13,209 nt of DNA from JACPRB01 sp964468745. Lineage in GTDB: Bacteria > Planctomycetota > MHYJ01 > JACPRB01. The stretch covers positions 1 to 13,209 of the forward strand of contig CAYXVY010000334.1 in the NCBI GenBank assembly GCA_964468745.1, given 5' to 3'. How positions within the stretch are numbered: the first letter of the stretch is position 1; each line of letters starts with the position of its first letter. Positions 1 through 9,675 of this stretch are shown in pieces. Made by a program: the position numbers and the translations under genes. The notes under the pieces are model-generated. The model was not told the origin of the DNA and searched no databases. It saw only the letters and a list, made by a program, of their open reading frames with translations.

Positions 1-2071
<2,071 letters not shown>

Positions 2072-2085
2072 GGGACGATGATACT

Positions 2086-3387
2086 TTACGCCTGAGCCAC
2101 GTGGACGAGGTTCGTGATGCCCGGCCGCGAGAAGGGCCAGCCGGCCGTGACGACGACGGGCGCCCCCGCGGGGACGAGGCCAGTCGCGCGGACGGGTTCG
2201 CGGAAGCGCTCGAGGACGGCCGCGGTGTCGCCGTACCAGGGGGCGGCCAGGGCCGTTACGCCCCACACAATTGAGAGGCGCCGGCGCACGGCGTCGCTCG
2301 GCGTGAGCGCGATGATGGGGATGTTCGGGCGCCGCGCGGCGACTTTGCGCGCCGTGAAGCCCGATGCGGTGGGGACGATGAGAGCGCGCGCGCCGATGCG
2401 CTCGGCCACCTCGCAGGCGGCCCAGGCGATGACGTCGTCCGGCGAAGACCCAGGCTCCTCGTCGCGGGTCCGCAGAAGCGGCTCCGTTTCGGCGAGAATG
2501 CGATCCATCATGCGCACGCAGTCCGCCGGATGATCGCCGATGGCGGTCTCCTCGCTGAGCATGACGGCATCCGTCCCGTCCAGCACGGCGTTCGCGACGT
2601 CGGTTGCCTCCGCGCGTGTCGGCAGCGGATTCTTCACCATCGACAGAAGCATCTGCGTCGCCGTGATGACCGGCTTACCGGCGCGATTCGCCAGTGCGAT
2701 GACGCGTTTCTGGGCCGCCGGCACGCGCTCGATCGGGATCTCGACGCCGAGATCGCCGCGCGCGACCATCAGGCCGTCGGAGACGGCGAGGATCGCGTCG
2801 AGGTTTTCGAGCGCCTCGCCCTTCTCGATCTTCGCGATGACCGGAATGCCGGATGCTTTCACCTCCTCGAGATCGCTCGCGCGGCGCACGAACGAGAGCG
2901 CCACGAAATCGACCGCGTGGGCGACGCCGAAGCGAAGATCGTCGCGGTCCTTATCGGTCAGCGATGGGATCGCGAGATTCGACGCGGGAAAGTTCATGCC
3001 TTTGCCTGCGGGCAGATCGCCGCCGACGATGACGCGGGCGCGTCGAGGGTCCACGACCTCAAGCGTCATCGTGCCGTCGGCCAGCAGCACGGGCTCCCCC
3101 GCGCGGACGCCCGGCGGCAGGCCGAGTTCGACGATGTCGCCGGGCTTGCCGCGGAGCGGTTTCGGCAGGCGCAGCTTGGGGCCGCACAGATCCTGCAGGA
3201 TGGCGATGGGACGCTCGCCGGCGCATTTCCGGATCGAGGCGATGAGCGCGCCATGCTCCTCGTGCGTGCCGTGCGAGAAGTTGAGCCGGAAAAGGTCGAC
3301 GCCGGCTTCGATCAGGCCGGCGATGGACGCTTCTGTCGACGACGCAGGGCCCAAGGTCGCGACGATGCGCGTGCGTGTCGCTGGCAC
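2086..3387 (-). CDS. pyk: Pyruvate kinase, predicted K+-independent type
   Basis: Pyruvate kinase makes pyruvate and ATP from phosphoenolpyruvate and ADP in the last step of glycolysis. At 433 residues it is somewhat short (typically about 470). Visible residues include R34, N36 and S38 in RLNFSHG, D66, the active-site signature IPVIAKIEKGEAL at 181-193 with catalytic K186 and metal ligand E188, GDLG at 211-214, and the ATQM...NPLPTRAEATDVANAVLDGTD stretch at 243-273. The small B domain falls roughly at 75-145 and the C-terminal domain after about 325. The region equivalent to rabbit residues 112-120 reads DLCGPKLRL, with Lys where K+-dependent enzymes carry Glu117. The start is a GTG; an in-frame TAG two codons upstream (3391-3393) rules out a longer protein. 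The gene lies 3 nt after the preceding exported-protein gene and 14 nt before glycogen phosphorylase. Confidence 0.96.
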   Translation of the reverse strand: MPATRTRIVATLGPASSTEASIAGLIEAGVDLFRLNFSHGTHEEHGALIASIRKCAGERPIAILQDLCGPKLRLPKPLRGKPGDIVELGLPPGVRAGEPVLLADGTMTLEVVDPRRARVIVGGDLPAGKGMNFPASNLAIPSLTDKDRDDLRFGVAHAVDFVALSFVRRASDLEEVKASGIPVIAKIEKGEALENLDAILAVSDGLMVARGDLGVEIPIERVPAAQKRVIALANRAGKPVITATQMLLSMVKNPLPTRAEATDVANAVLDGTDAVMLSEETAIGDHPADCVRMMDRILAETEPLLRTRDEEPGSSPDDVIAWAACEVAERIGARALIVPTASGFTARKVAARRPNIPIIALTPSDAVRRRLSIVWGVTALAAPWYGDTAAVLERFREPVRATGLVPAGAPVVVTAGWPFSRPGITNLVHVAQA

Positions 3388-3390
3388 AGA

Positions 3391-4035
3391 CTAGAGCTTC
3401 GGCTTCATTGTGGGAACGCCGAGCTCGGGCTGGAGCGGTGCCTTGGATAGCAGGCGCAGCACGGTTACGAGCAGCAGGCCGATGGCCCCCGACGCCGCGA
3501 GGATGAGCCCGATGTTGAGACCCTTCTTGGCGGCGAGTTCGTACGTCAGCTTCTGTTGCCCGTCCACGGGGCCGGAAAGCTTCACGTCTTTCGCGCCGGG
3601 GGGTAGGACGAGCTTCTGCTTCTGCTGCAGCATCACGCCCTGTCCGACGAGCTCCGTGTGCATGAAGACCCACTCGGTGTCGTTGTGCATCATCTCCTTG
3701 TAGTCGGCGGGGAACAGGATCTCGAACTTGCCCTCTCCCTTGTAGCGAGCCGCGCCGCGACCCTTCAGGGAGATCGTGGCCTTTCGGTCCATCTCGGACT
3801 TCTTGGGCTCCTCGAAGTCGTAGATCTCCTGCGTGCAGAGCCGGTTGACGAAGTCGCGCTTCATGATGCTCGGATGATCGCCGTAGTTGCTCTTCCAGTT
3901 GATCCACTGCTTGGCGCTGAGCTGGAACTCAATCTGGAGCGACGCGTCGCCGAGCGCGTCGACGCGCATCGTGACGTCCTGCTGGATCTGGTCCTGCTGT
4001 GCAAGAATCAGGACGAGCGCGGTGAGGATGCTCAT
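3391..4035 (-). CDS. Unrecognised exported protein with C-terminal membrane anchor
   Basis: I do not recognise a family for this 214-residue protein. Residues 1-12 form a short hydrophobic export signal (MSILTALVLILA). Residues about 13-170 are a charged, soluble, probably extracytoplasmic domain. Residues 173-195 form one strongly hydrophobic membrane segment, followed by a basic, proline-containing tail of about 19 residues. The expected topology is outside domain, one membrane pass, cytosolic tail. There is one cysteine (C67) and no catalytic motif I can name. Its ATG shares one base with the TAA of the upstream transglutaminase-like gene (TAATG), which indicates translational coupling and a likely joint function in the envelope. 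Its TAG stop is in the same frame as the pyruvate kinase GTG only two codons later. The coding call is firm because of the tight packing; the function is unknown. Confidence 0.85.
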   Translation of the reverse strand: MSILTALVLILAQQDQIQQDVTMRVDALGDASLQIEFQLSAKQWINWKSNYGDHPSIMKRDFVNRLCTQEIYDFEEPKKSEMDRKATISLKGRGAARYKGEGKFEILFPADYKEMMHNDTEWVFMHTELVGQGVMLQQKQKLVLPPGAKDVKLSGPVDGQQKLTYELAAKKGLNIGLILAASGAIGLLLVTVLRLLSKAPLQPELGVPTMKPKL

Positions 4036-5708
4036 TATTTCACCTTGAAGGTGGAGATGACTTTCTCGAGGACGCCGGATTCCTGCTGCACGACGGCGCG
4101 CGGACAGCTCACCCAGACGCCGATCACGTCGGACTTCGTGGCGACGAGCACGCCCTTCACGGCTTCCTCGCCGCCGGCGCTGGTCGTCATCAGGCCGATG
4201 CAGACGATGCCCTTGTACGAGCCGATCGTGACCGCTTCCTGCGACGTGATGTTGAGCGAACTCCCGCCGCGTTCCAGCAGCCCCTCGATCTGGCCCTTCG
4301 CGTCCGCCACGTCGACGAGCGACTTCCAGTGGAAGAGCTCAACGGACGATCCCGACGTCTGGTCGGCGGCTGCGTAGGTGTACCAGGGGATCTGTTGCTG
4401 GATCTGGCGGAGCTGGGCGCCGTTGGAGACCCAGGACTTCGGGTAGGCGACGCTGAAGAGTCCGTCCGGTTGCGTCCAGACCTGGAAGCCCTCGCCGGGG
4501 GGCGCCTGCGGACCCGGACCCGGGCCGGGCCCCGGCTGCGGATCGGGCGGCGGGGTCTGCTGCAGGTTTCTCATGCGCGCCGCGATGATGTCCTGCATGT
4601 CCTTGTCGCTGAGCGTCGGCAGTTCAGGCGGGCGGATGCCCTCGCTCTGCAGCTTCTTGGGGTCGATCACCTTGATGATCTGAGCCTCGGCGAGGGTCTT
4701 CTGCGCGGACGCCACGGCGTCCTCAAAGGTCAACGAACCGCCGATGCCCGGGCCGCCGATGCCGGTGCATTCGATCGGGATCTGGCTGTTGCCGTCGACC
4801 ACGACGGCGAACGCGTGTCCTGGGATGACTACGATGTACGTCTGCACGCCGAGGTTTTCCATCACGGCGGCCCACAGGATCGCCAGCTCGATGCAGAGGC
4901 CGCTGTTCAGGCGGACGACATCGCGCGGCAGCCGGATCGTCTGCACGAGCGAGGTGTACGCGTCGCCCCGCTTCTCCGGAACGCCCTTCGCGCTCGCGTA
5001 GTGCATGCCGCTCACGATCTGATAGGTGTAGAACGTGCGCATCAGGCGCACGGTCTCGCTGACGCCGCCGCCCGCGCCCGCCGTCGTGCCGCCGGCCCAC
5101 TTCGTGACTTCGGCGGCAAACGTCTTCAGCACGGGATCGTCCATCGTGACGTACGCGGCAACGAGGTCGGTGTTCTCGAAGACGTCGTACCAGTTCACGA
5201 TCTCGGACTGCGCCATGCTCGTGTATTCGATTTCGTTCACGCCACGCAGGTCGAAGTTGCGCTTTTCGACGGTGTCCTTGGTCTTGCCGGTGCCATCCTC
5301 GTAGGTGATCTTGATCTCGAGCGTCACCGTCTGGGGGCTGGTGAGCTCGGCGACCTTCTTGGGGAACTTCGGATAGAAGAGGTCGATGATGGTTTGGCCT
5401 GGGAGGACTTCGTCGTACTTTTCAGGAGTCGTCCACGGGATGTAGTCCGGGATCTGGTAGCTGACCTGCAGGTTGTTCACGGGGCCGACGCCCTTGTTGC
5501 GGAAGATCGTCTTGCTCAGGAACCAGCGGCCGTCGGCGGCGGAAGGATTGGAGTACGCCTTGTACGCGACCGTCATGACGCTCTTCTTTGTGGCGATGTC
5601 CCATGAGAGGTCGCCCTTGCCCGGGCCGCTCAGGAAGTAGATGGCGACGCCCGCGACGAGATCGAGCGCGAAAAGCACTGCGAGGATCGGGAACAGTTTC
5701 CGGATCAT
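4035..5708 (-). CDS. Membrane-anchored transglutaminase-like protein with PsbP/DcrB-like C-terminal domain
   Basis: The protein has 557 residues. Residues 7-27 are an uncleaved signal anchor, placing the rest outside the cytoplasmic membrane. Residues about 40-160 look like an all-beta region. A transglutaminase-like cysteine-protease fold follows: Cys272 in NSGLCIELA, His298 in PGHAFAVV, and Glu313 in IPIECT exactly 15 residues after the His, where the common pattern has Asp in V-P-V-D-P-T. A proline/glycine linker spans 386-405. Residues about 407-557 resemble the PsbP/DcrB-like fold, opening with FSVAYPKSW. Bacterial transglutaminase-like proteins act as proteases, amidases or peptide-modifying enzymes; the substrate here is unknown. 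The ATG is preceded by GGAGGGA (5711-5717). It is the first gene of a four-gene minus-strand unit and its stop overlaps the next start by one base. Confidence 0.85.
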   Translation of the reverse strand: MIRKLFPILAVLFALDLVAGVAIYFLSGPGKGDLSWDIATKKSVMTVAYKAYSNPSAADGRWFLSKTIFRNKGVGPVNNLQVSYQIPDYIPWTTPEKYDEVLPGQTIIDLFYPKFPKKVAELTSPQTVTLEIKITYEDGTGKTKDTVEKRNFDLRGVNEIEYTSMAQSEIVNWYDVFENTDLVAAYVTMDDPVLKTFAAEVTKWAGGTTAGAGGGVSETVRLMRTFYTYQIVSGMHYASAKGVPEKRGDAYTSLVQTIRLPRDVVRLNSGLCIELAILWAAVMENLGVQTYIVVIPGHAFAVVVDGNSQIPIECTGIGGPGIGGSLTFEDAVASAQKTLAEAQIIKVIDPKKLQSEGIRPPELPTLSDKDMQDIIAARMRNLQQTPPPDPQPGPGPGPGPQAPPGEGFQVWTQPDGLFSVAYPKSWVSNGAQLRQIQQQIPWYTYAAADQTSGSSVELFHWKSLVDVADAKGQIEGLLERGGSSLNITSQEAVTIGSYKGIVCIGLMTTSAGGEEAVKGVLVATKSDVIGVWVSCPRAVVQQESGVLEKVISTFKVK

Positions 5709-5710
5709 GA

Positions 5711-5717
5711 TCCCTCC
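5711..5717 (-). promoter_or_regulatory. Ribosome-binding site GGAGGGA for the transglutaminase-like gene
   Basis: On the minus strand GGAGGGA ends two bases before the ATG at 5708, leaving 4 nt between the GGAGG core and the start codon. The spacing is slightly short, but this is the strongest Shine-Dalgarno match in the divergent region and it fixes this start. Confidence 0.6.
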
Positions 5718-5737
5718 GACTCCTGTTAAGGCCGCGC

Positions 5738-5743
5738 ATTATA
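5738..5743 (-). promoter_or_regulatory. Predicted -10 element (TATAAT) for the leftward operon
   Basis: A perfect TATAAT is read on the minus strand, 30 nt upstream of the ATG at 5708, which would give a leader of about 20-25 nt. The best -35 is a weak TTACCC (5762-5767) with an 18-bp spacer. In DNA this GC-rich a perfect hexamer at the right distance is suggestive but not proof. Confidence 0.5.
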
Positions 5744-5789
5744 GCGGTATATTGCCGGGAGGGGTAACGTCGCGCGCGTTGGCGTGTCC

Positions 5790-5795
5790 TATAAT
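5790..5795 (+). promoter_or_regulatory. Predicted -10 element (TATAAT) for the rightward exporter operon
   Basis: A perfect TATAAT on the plus strand ends 12 nt before the ATG at 5808. Initiation about 7 nt downstream would give an mRNA with only about 5 nt of leader, so the first gene may be translated as a nearly leaderless message. No convincing -35 is visible at 16-18 bp. It faces the leftward -10 at 5738-5743. Confidence 0.45.
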
Positions 5796-5807
5796 CAATC
5801 CCCTCAC

Positions 5808-6548
5808 ATGGACAGCATGGCCGACAGTGCGCCTCCTCTGCCCCTGCCACCGCCTATGCCCCTGGCGGCGCGGCTGACGAATACATTCGTGGCGCCCGGC
5901 GCGCTTGGCGAATCGCTGGCACAGCATCCGAGGTGGGGCTCGGCGATGGTCCTCGTCGTGCTGATCGCGCTCACCACGGCGGTCATTCTGTACATGACGC
6001 CGGCCGGCAAGAAGCTGATGCTGGAGACGATGAAGCAACAGATGCGGGGGCAGAACTTGCCGGGGGGCGAGGCGCAGATGGAGAAGAGCTTCGTGTTGGT
6101 CCAGGGGAGCAGCGTTATCGGGACGATGCTGTGCACGCCGGTCTTCATCTTTATCATGGGTGGCGTGCTGTGGGTCGTGTGCAGCCTGATGTTGGGGGCG
6201 CAGATGGGATATGCGAGCCAGCTTGGCGTCGCGACGCACGGGTACATCATCATGAGCATCGGCTACCTGCTGTCGATGTCCCTGTCCCTGACACGGGGCG
6301 TGTTGCGGTCCACGCTGAGTCTTGCGGCCTTCGTGCCCCACGCGCCGATCGATTCGCCCGTCTATATCGCGCTGGCCCTGTTCGACTTTTTCGCGCTCTG
6401 GTCCATCGTCGCGATGGGCGTGATGGTGGCGCGCGGCGGGCGTCTGAGTGTCTGGAAACCGGTGGTGGTGCTGCTGGGTATCTATTTCGTGGTTGCCGGA
6501 GGGCTCGCCGCGTTTGGCAGCGCGATGAGTTCCCTAGCGAAGCACTAA
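5808..6548 (+). CDS. Yip1-family integral membrane protein, YknW-like
   Basis: The protein has 246 residues from the ATG at 5808. A short proline-rich cytosolic start (about 9-20) is followed by the family-style opening LTNTFVAPGALGESLAQHPRW. About five hydrophobic segments follow, near residues 45-63, 105-130, 145-166, 186-208 and 220-238. Yip1-domain proteins have no known catalysis. In Bacillus subtilis the Yip1 protein YknW is encoded with, and needed by, the YknXYZ ABC exporter; here the next genes are likewise adaptor, ATPase and permease, so a role in assembling or aiding that exporter is inferred. The stop is one base before the adaptor's ATG. Start choice: GTG at 5784 is in frame, but the TATAAT at 5790-5795 would then lie inside the gene, so I prefer ATG 5808 (ATG 5817 is also possible). 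No Shine-Dalgarno supports any of the three. Confidence 0.82.
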   Translation: MDSMADSAPPLPLPPPMPLAARLTNTFVAPGALGESLAQHPRWGSAMVLVVLIALTTAVILYMTPAGKKLMLETMKQQMRGQNLPGGEAQMEKSFVLVQGSSVIGTMLCTPVFIFIMGGVLWVVCSLMLGAQMGYASQLGVATHGYIIMSIGYLLSMSLSLTRGVLRSTLSLAAFVPHAPIDSPVYIALALFDFFALWSIVAMGVMVARGGRLSVWKPVVVLLGIYFVVAGGLAAFGSAMSSLAKH

Positions 6549-6549
6549 T

Positions 6550-7767
6550 ATGAAAAGGCGCTGGAAGGTCTCGATTGCGCTCGTGGGGGCGCTCGCGCTG
6601 TCCGCCATCATCGGCGCGAATTTCATGGGCGGGAAGCGCGGCGGCACCGGCGTCTTCCTTGAAAAGATCGCGAAGCACGATCTCGAAGCGGTCGTGCGCG
6701 AATCGGGCAAGGTTCGCGCCAAGACTTCGGTTCCCCTCACGGCGAACGCCATCGGGCAGGTCCTGGTAGTGCACGTCAAGGAGGGGGACCGCGTCAAGGC
6801 GGGGCAGCCGCTCATCCAGATCGACCCCACGCCATTCGAAACCGCGATCGCACAATCCGAGGCGTCAGTCAGCGACGCGGACAAGCGGCTCGACATCGCG
6901 CGCACGCAGCTCGAGCGCACGCACAAGAAGCTCGAACGCGAGAAGTCGCTCGGGACCTCCGGTACGAAGGAACGGCTCGAGGAACTGACTGCGGACCTCG
7001 AGGTGCAGAAGAAGGAAGTCGAGGCGGCGGAACTGCGCGTCACGTCGGAGAAGGCCCGACTTGATCGCGACCGCCACGATCTCACGAAGGTGCGCATCAC
7101 CTCGCCGATCGACGGAGTCGCGATCCGGGTCAATATCGAGAAGGGCCAGAACACCGTCATGGGCGCGATGAACAGCGCCGGATCGGAGCTCATCACGATC
7201 GCCGACCTCTCCGTACTCCAGATCGAACTCGAGGTGGGCGAGGCGGCGATTCTCGACGTGAAATGCGGCCAGGACGTGCGCGCCGAGATCGACGCCATCC
7301 CCGGCCGGAAGCTGAAGGGGAAGGTGTCCGACGTTGGCACGAGCCCGCTGCCGGCGCAACCCGGCCAAGACCGCGGCGTGTCGTTCCGCGTGATCGTCAC
7401 GCTCGATGAGACGGTCGAGGGTGTGCGGCCTGGATTCTCGGCGAGCGCCGAGATCGTGACTGCGACGCGCACGCAGTCGCTCGCCGTGCCGATCCGCTCC
7501 CTCGTGGCGCGCGAGCTGCCCGTCGACGACAAGGAACAGATCCTCAACGGCGCCGCCACGCCCGGCTCGAAGAAGAAGGTGTTCGAAGGAGTGGTCACGA
7601 TCGAGGACGGCAAGTCGAAGTTCAGGGCCGTGAAGGTCGGGATCGCTGGCAAGGAGCATCTCGAGCTGCTCGAGGGGCTCGGCGAGGGGGCGGAGGTGGT
7701 GACCGGACCGCACAAGGTGCTGCGCGATCTGAAGGACGGCGACGCGGTCGAACGCAAGGCGGAGTGA
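6550..7767 (+). CDS. Periplasmic adaptor (membrane-fusion protein), MacA/YknX/HlyD type
   Basis: This 405-residue protein would link an ABC exporter in the inner membrane to the envelope. Residues 7-26 are a membrane anchor. Residues about 58-92 form the first lipoyl half-domain, ending in the adaptor-typical VKEGDRVKAGQPLIQID. Residues about 97-180 are a long charged alpha-helical hairpin (coiled coil). Residues about 183-220 are the second lipoyl half with ITSPIDGVAIRVNIEKGQ. The beta-barrel region follows (about 222-305), then a membrane-proximal domain to the end. The length fits MacA-like adaptors. It begins one base after the Yip1 stop and ends one base before the ATPase ATG, so the genes are co-translated. 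No outer-membrane TolC gene is in the window, so any outer-membrane partner would be encoded elsewhere. Confidence 0.93.
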   Translation: MKRRWKVSIALVGALALSAIIGANFMGGKRGGTGVFLEKIAKHDLEAVVRESGKVRAKTSVPLTANAIGQVLVVHVKEGDRVKAGQPLIQIDPTPFETAIAQSEASVSDADKRLDIARTQLERTHKKLEREKSLGTSGTKERLEELTADLEVQKKEVEAAELRVTSEKARLDRDRHDLTKVRITSPIDGVAIRVNIEKGQNTVMGAMNSAGSELITIADLSVLQIELEVGEAAILDVKCGQDVRAEIDAIPGRKLKGKVSDVGTSPLPAQPGQDRGVSFRVIVTLDETVEGVRPGFSASAEIVTATRTQSLAVPIRSLVARELPVDDKEQILNGAATPGSKKKVFEGVVTIEDGKSKFRAVKVGIAGKEHLELLEGLGEGAEVVTGPHKVLRDLKDGDAVERKAE

Positions 7768-7768
7768 G

Positions 7769-8461
7769 ATGGCCGTCATCGTGACCGAGAACCTCACGCG
7801 CACGTACAAGCTCGGCGGCGAGGAGGTCCACGCGCTGCGCGAGGTGACGCTGGGGATCGAGCGCGGCGAGTACGTCGCGATCATGGGTCCGTCGGGCTCC
7901 GGCAAGACGACGTTCATGAACATCATCGGGTGTCTCGACACGCCGACGGGCGGCCGCTACGTGTTGAACGGCCAGGAGGTGGGCGGGCTTGACGACGCGC
8001 GGCTCTCGTCGATCCGCAACCGCGAGATCGGATTCGTCTTCCAGACGTTCAACCTGATGTCGGACGCGACCGCACTTCACAACGTGGAGCTGCCGCTGAT
8101 TTATGCGGGTCGGTCCCCCGGCGAGCGGAGGACGCGTGCGATGGAGGCGATCGACCGCGTCGGCCTGGTGAAGCGCGCGAAACATCGGCCGAGCGAGCTC
8201 TCCGGCGGCGAGCGCCAGCGCATCGCGATCGCGCGGGCATTGGTGAACCGCCCTAGCGTGCTGCTTGCGGATGAGCCGACGGGAAACCTCGATTCGACCA
8301 CGGGTGCGGAGATCATGAAGGTGTTCGGCGAGCTCTCCACGCAGGGGAACACGATCATCCTGATTACGCACGAGCCGGACATCGCCGCCTATGCGCGTCG
8401 CCTGGTGCGGCTGCGCGACGGGAAGATCGAGTCGGACAAGCCACAGCCGGGGATCGCGTGA
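7769..8461 (+). CDS. ABC transporter ATPase, MacB/LolD/YknY type
   Basis: This 230-residue cytoplasmic ATPase powers the FtsX-type permeases encoded next. All motifs are intact: Walker A GPSGSGKT at 40-47, Q-loop Gln92, signature LSGGE at 144-148, Walker B VLLADE at 164-169 with catalytic Glu169, D-loop NLDS at 173-176, and switch His201 in ITHEPD. The length is normal for the stand-alone LolD/YknY group; in Enterobacteria MacB is a fusion of ATPase and permease, whereas here they are separate genes. GGAG at 7761-7764 precedes the ATG by 4 nt. The gene overlaps the next one by 4 nt (GTGA), which is typical of coupled translation. The substrate cannot be inferred from an ATPase. Confidence 0.96.
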   Translation: MAVIVTENLTRTYKLGGEEVHALREVTLGIERGEYVAIMGPSGSGKTTFMNIIGCLDTPTGGRYVLNGQEVGGLDDARLSSIRNREIGFVFQTFNLMSDATALHNVELPLIYAGRSPGERRTRAMEAIDRVGLVKRAKHRPSELSGGERQRIAIARALVNRPSVLLADEPTGNLDSTTGAEIMKVFGELSTQGNTIILITHEPDIAAYARRLVRLRDGKIESDKPQPGIA

Positions 8462-9675
8462 TCTTCGAAGCGATCCGTATTGCGCTGCGCTCGATCCGCG
8501 CGAACAAGATGCGCACGGTGCTGACGGTGCTAGGCAACATCATCTCGGTGGCGGCGCTCGTGCTCGTCGTCTCCTTCACGCAGGGCATGAACGCGGAGGT
8601 GGCCAAGCGCATCCTGTCGCGTGGCGCAGACACGTTTTACGTGCTGCGACACGGTCATCCGCGCAGCGAGGAGGAGTGGGAGCGCGTAAAGGACCGTCCC
8701 CCTGTGACGCCGGAGGACGCGGACGCCATCCGGCGGGACGCGCCTCTCGCCGCGCACGTGATGAGCCAGTGGCGGTTTCCGGCGACGGTGAAGTCGCCTC
8801 GACAGTCCGTGTCGCAGGTTGCGATCGAGGCGAAATCGGCGAGTTACCCGGCCTTTCTCGAGGAGCCGATCGACACGGGCCGGCACTTCACGGAGATGGA
8901 GGAAGAGCGTCGCGTGCCGGTGGCGCTGATCGGGTCGGAACTGGCCGAGGCGCTGTTCCCCGGGCAGCCCGCGATCGGCCGGACGATCCGTCTTGCGGAT
9001 CGGCACTTCGACGTGATCGGTGTCATGAAGACGCGCGGCGCGTTTCTGGGCCAGACGCAGGACAAGTACGTGATCGTCCCGTTCCGCACGGCAATGCAGG
9101 AATGGGGCAAGCCCTGGAACATCGAAATCGCCATCCGTCCTCCGACGCCGGAGCAGCTCGACGCCGCGGTGGACGAGGTGCACGGCGTGCTGCGCGCGCA
9201 TCGTCGGCTCCGCCCGTCGCAGGAGAGCACGTTCGAGCTCGCGGCGGCGGCGCAGTTTCTCAAGATGTACGAACAGTCCACGAGCGCGATCTGGGGTGCG
9301 CTGATCGGGCTGGTGTCGCTCGCGCTCGTCGTGGGCGGCATCGTCATCGCGAACGTGATGCTTATGATCGTCACGCAGAGGACGCGCGAAATCGGGATTC
9401 GCAAGGCGCTCGGGGCGACGCGCGGCCAGATCCTGTGGCAGTTCGTGATGGAGTCGATCACTCTGTCGCTGTTCGGCGGACTCGCAGGGTTCGCGCTGGG
9501 GGCCGGAGTCACCGAAATCGTCGATGCGATGACGCCCATGACGTTCAAAATTGAGGCCTGGTCGGTGGCTGCAGGGTTCGCGTTGGTGACCGTCGTGGGC
9601 CTCTGTGCCGGCCTGTATCCCGCCACGCGCGCGTCGCGCCTCGATCCCGTCGTCGCCCTGAGGTTCGAGCGATGA
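8458..9675 (+). CDS. ABC exporter permease 1, FtsX/MacB type
   Basis: The protein has 405 residues and starts at a GTG that overlaps the ATPase stop by 4 nt. Topology is typical of the family: membrane segment 1 at about 21-42, a large MacB-type periplasmic domain at about 45-275, then segments at about 278-302, 330-352 and 368-388. The cytosolic coupling stretch TQRTREIGIRKALGATRGQI at 306-325 and the closing YPATRASRLDPVVALRFE are strong family marks. It pairs with the ATPase before it. Compared with permease 2 the membrane part is alike but the periplasmic domains are clearly different (for example an arginine/glutamate-rich patch at 67-80). The two probably form a heterodimer, each giving one half of the export path; this is inference from gene order. 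Confidence 0.93.
   Translation: MIFEAIRIALRSIRANKMRTVLTVLGNIISVAALVLVVSFTQGMNAEVAKRILSRGADTFYVLRHGHPRSEEEWERVKDRPPVTPEDADAIRRDAPLAAHVMSQWRFPATVKSPRQSVSQVAIEAKSASYPAFLEEPIDTGRHFTEMEEERRVPVALIGSELAEALFPGQPAIGRTIRLADRHFDVIGVMKTRGAFLGQTQDKYVIVPFRTAMQEWGKPWNIEIAIRPPTPEQLDAAVDEVHGVLRAHRRLRPSQESTFELAAAAQFLKMYEQSTSAIWGALIGLVSLALVVGGIVIANVMLMIVTQRTREIGIRKALGATRGQILWQFVMESITLSLFGGLAGFALGAGVTEIVDAMTPMTFKIEAWSVAAGFALVTVVGLCAGLYPATRASRLDPVVALRFER

Noticed and set aside
4499..4553. GC-rich short repeat on the minus strand
   Set aside because: It encodes the Pro/Gly linker of the transglutaminase-like protein (residues 386-403); it is not a mobile or regulatory repeat.
4329..5606. Plus-strand open frame (425 codons) opposite the transglutaminase-like gene
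   Set aside because: Its composition is Arg/Asp/Leu-heavy with no domain, and the opposite strand carries a coherent protein with signal anchor and catalytic residues.
5784..5807. Longer Yip1 protein starting at GTG 5784
   Set aside because: It would place the TATAAT box inside the gene, its nearest GGAGG lies about 20 nt upstream, and the added residues do not resemble a family N-terminus. It remains possible.
6534..7941. Long minus-strand open frames opposite the adaptor and ATPase genes
   Set aside because: They are Ser/Arg-rich shadows of well-supported genes, with no motif of their own.
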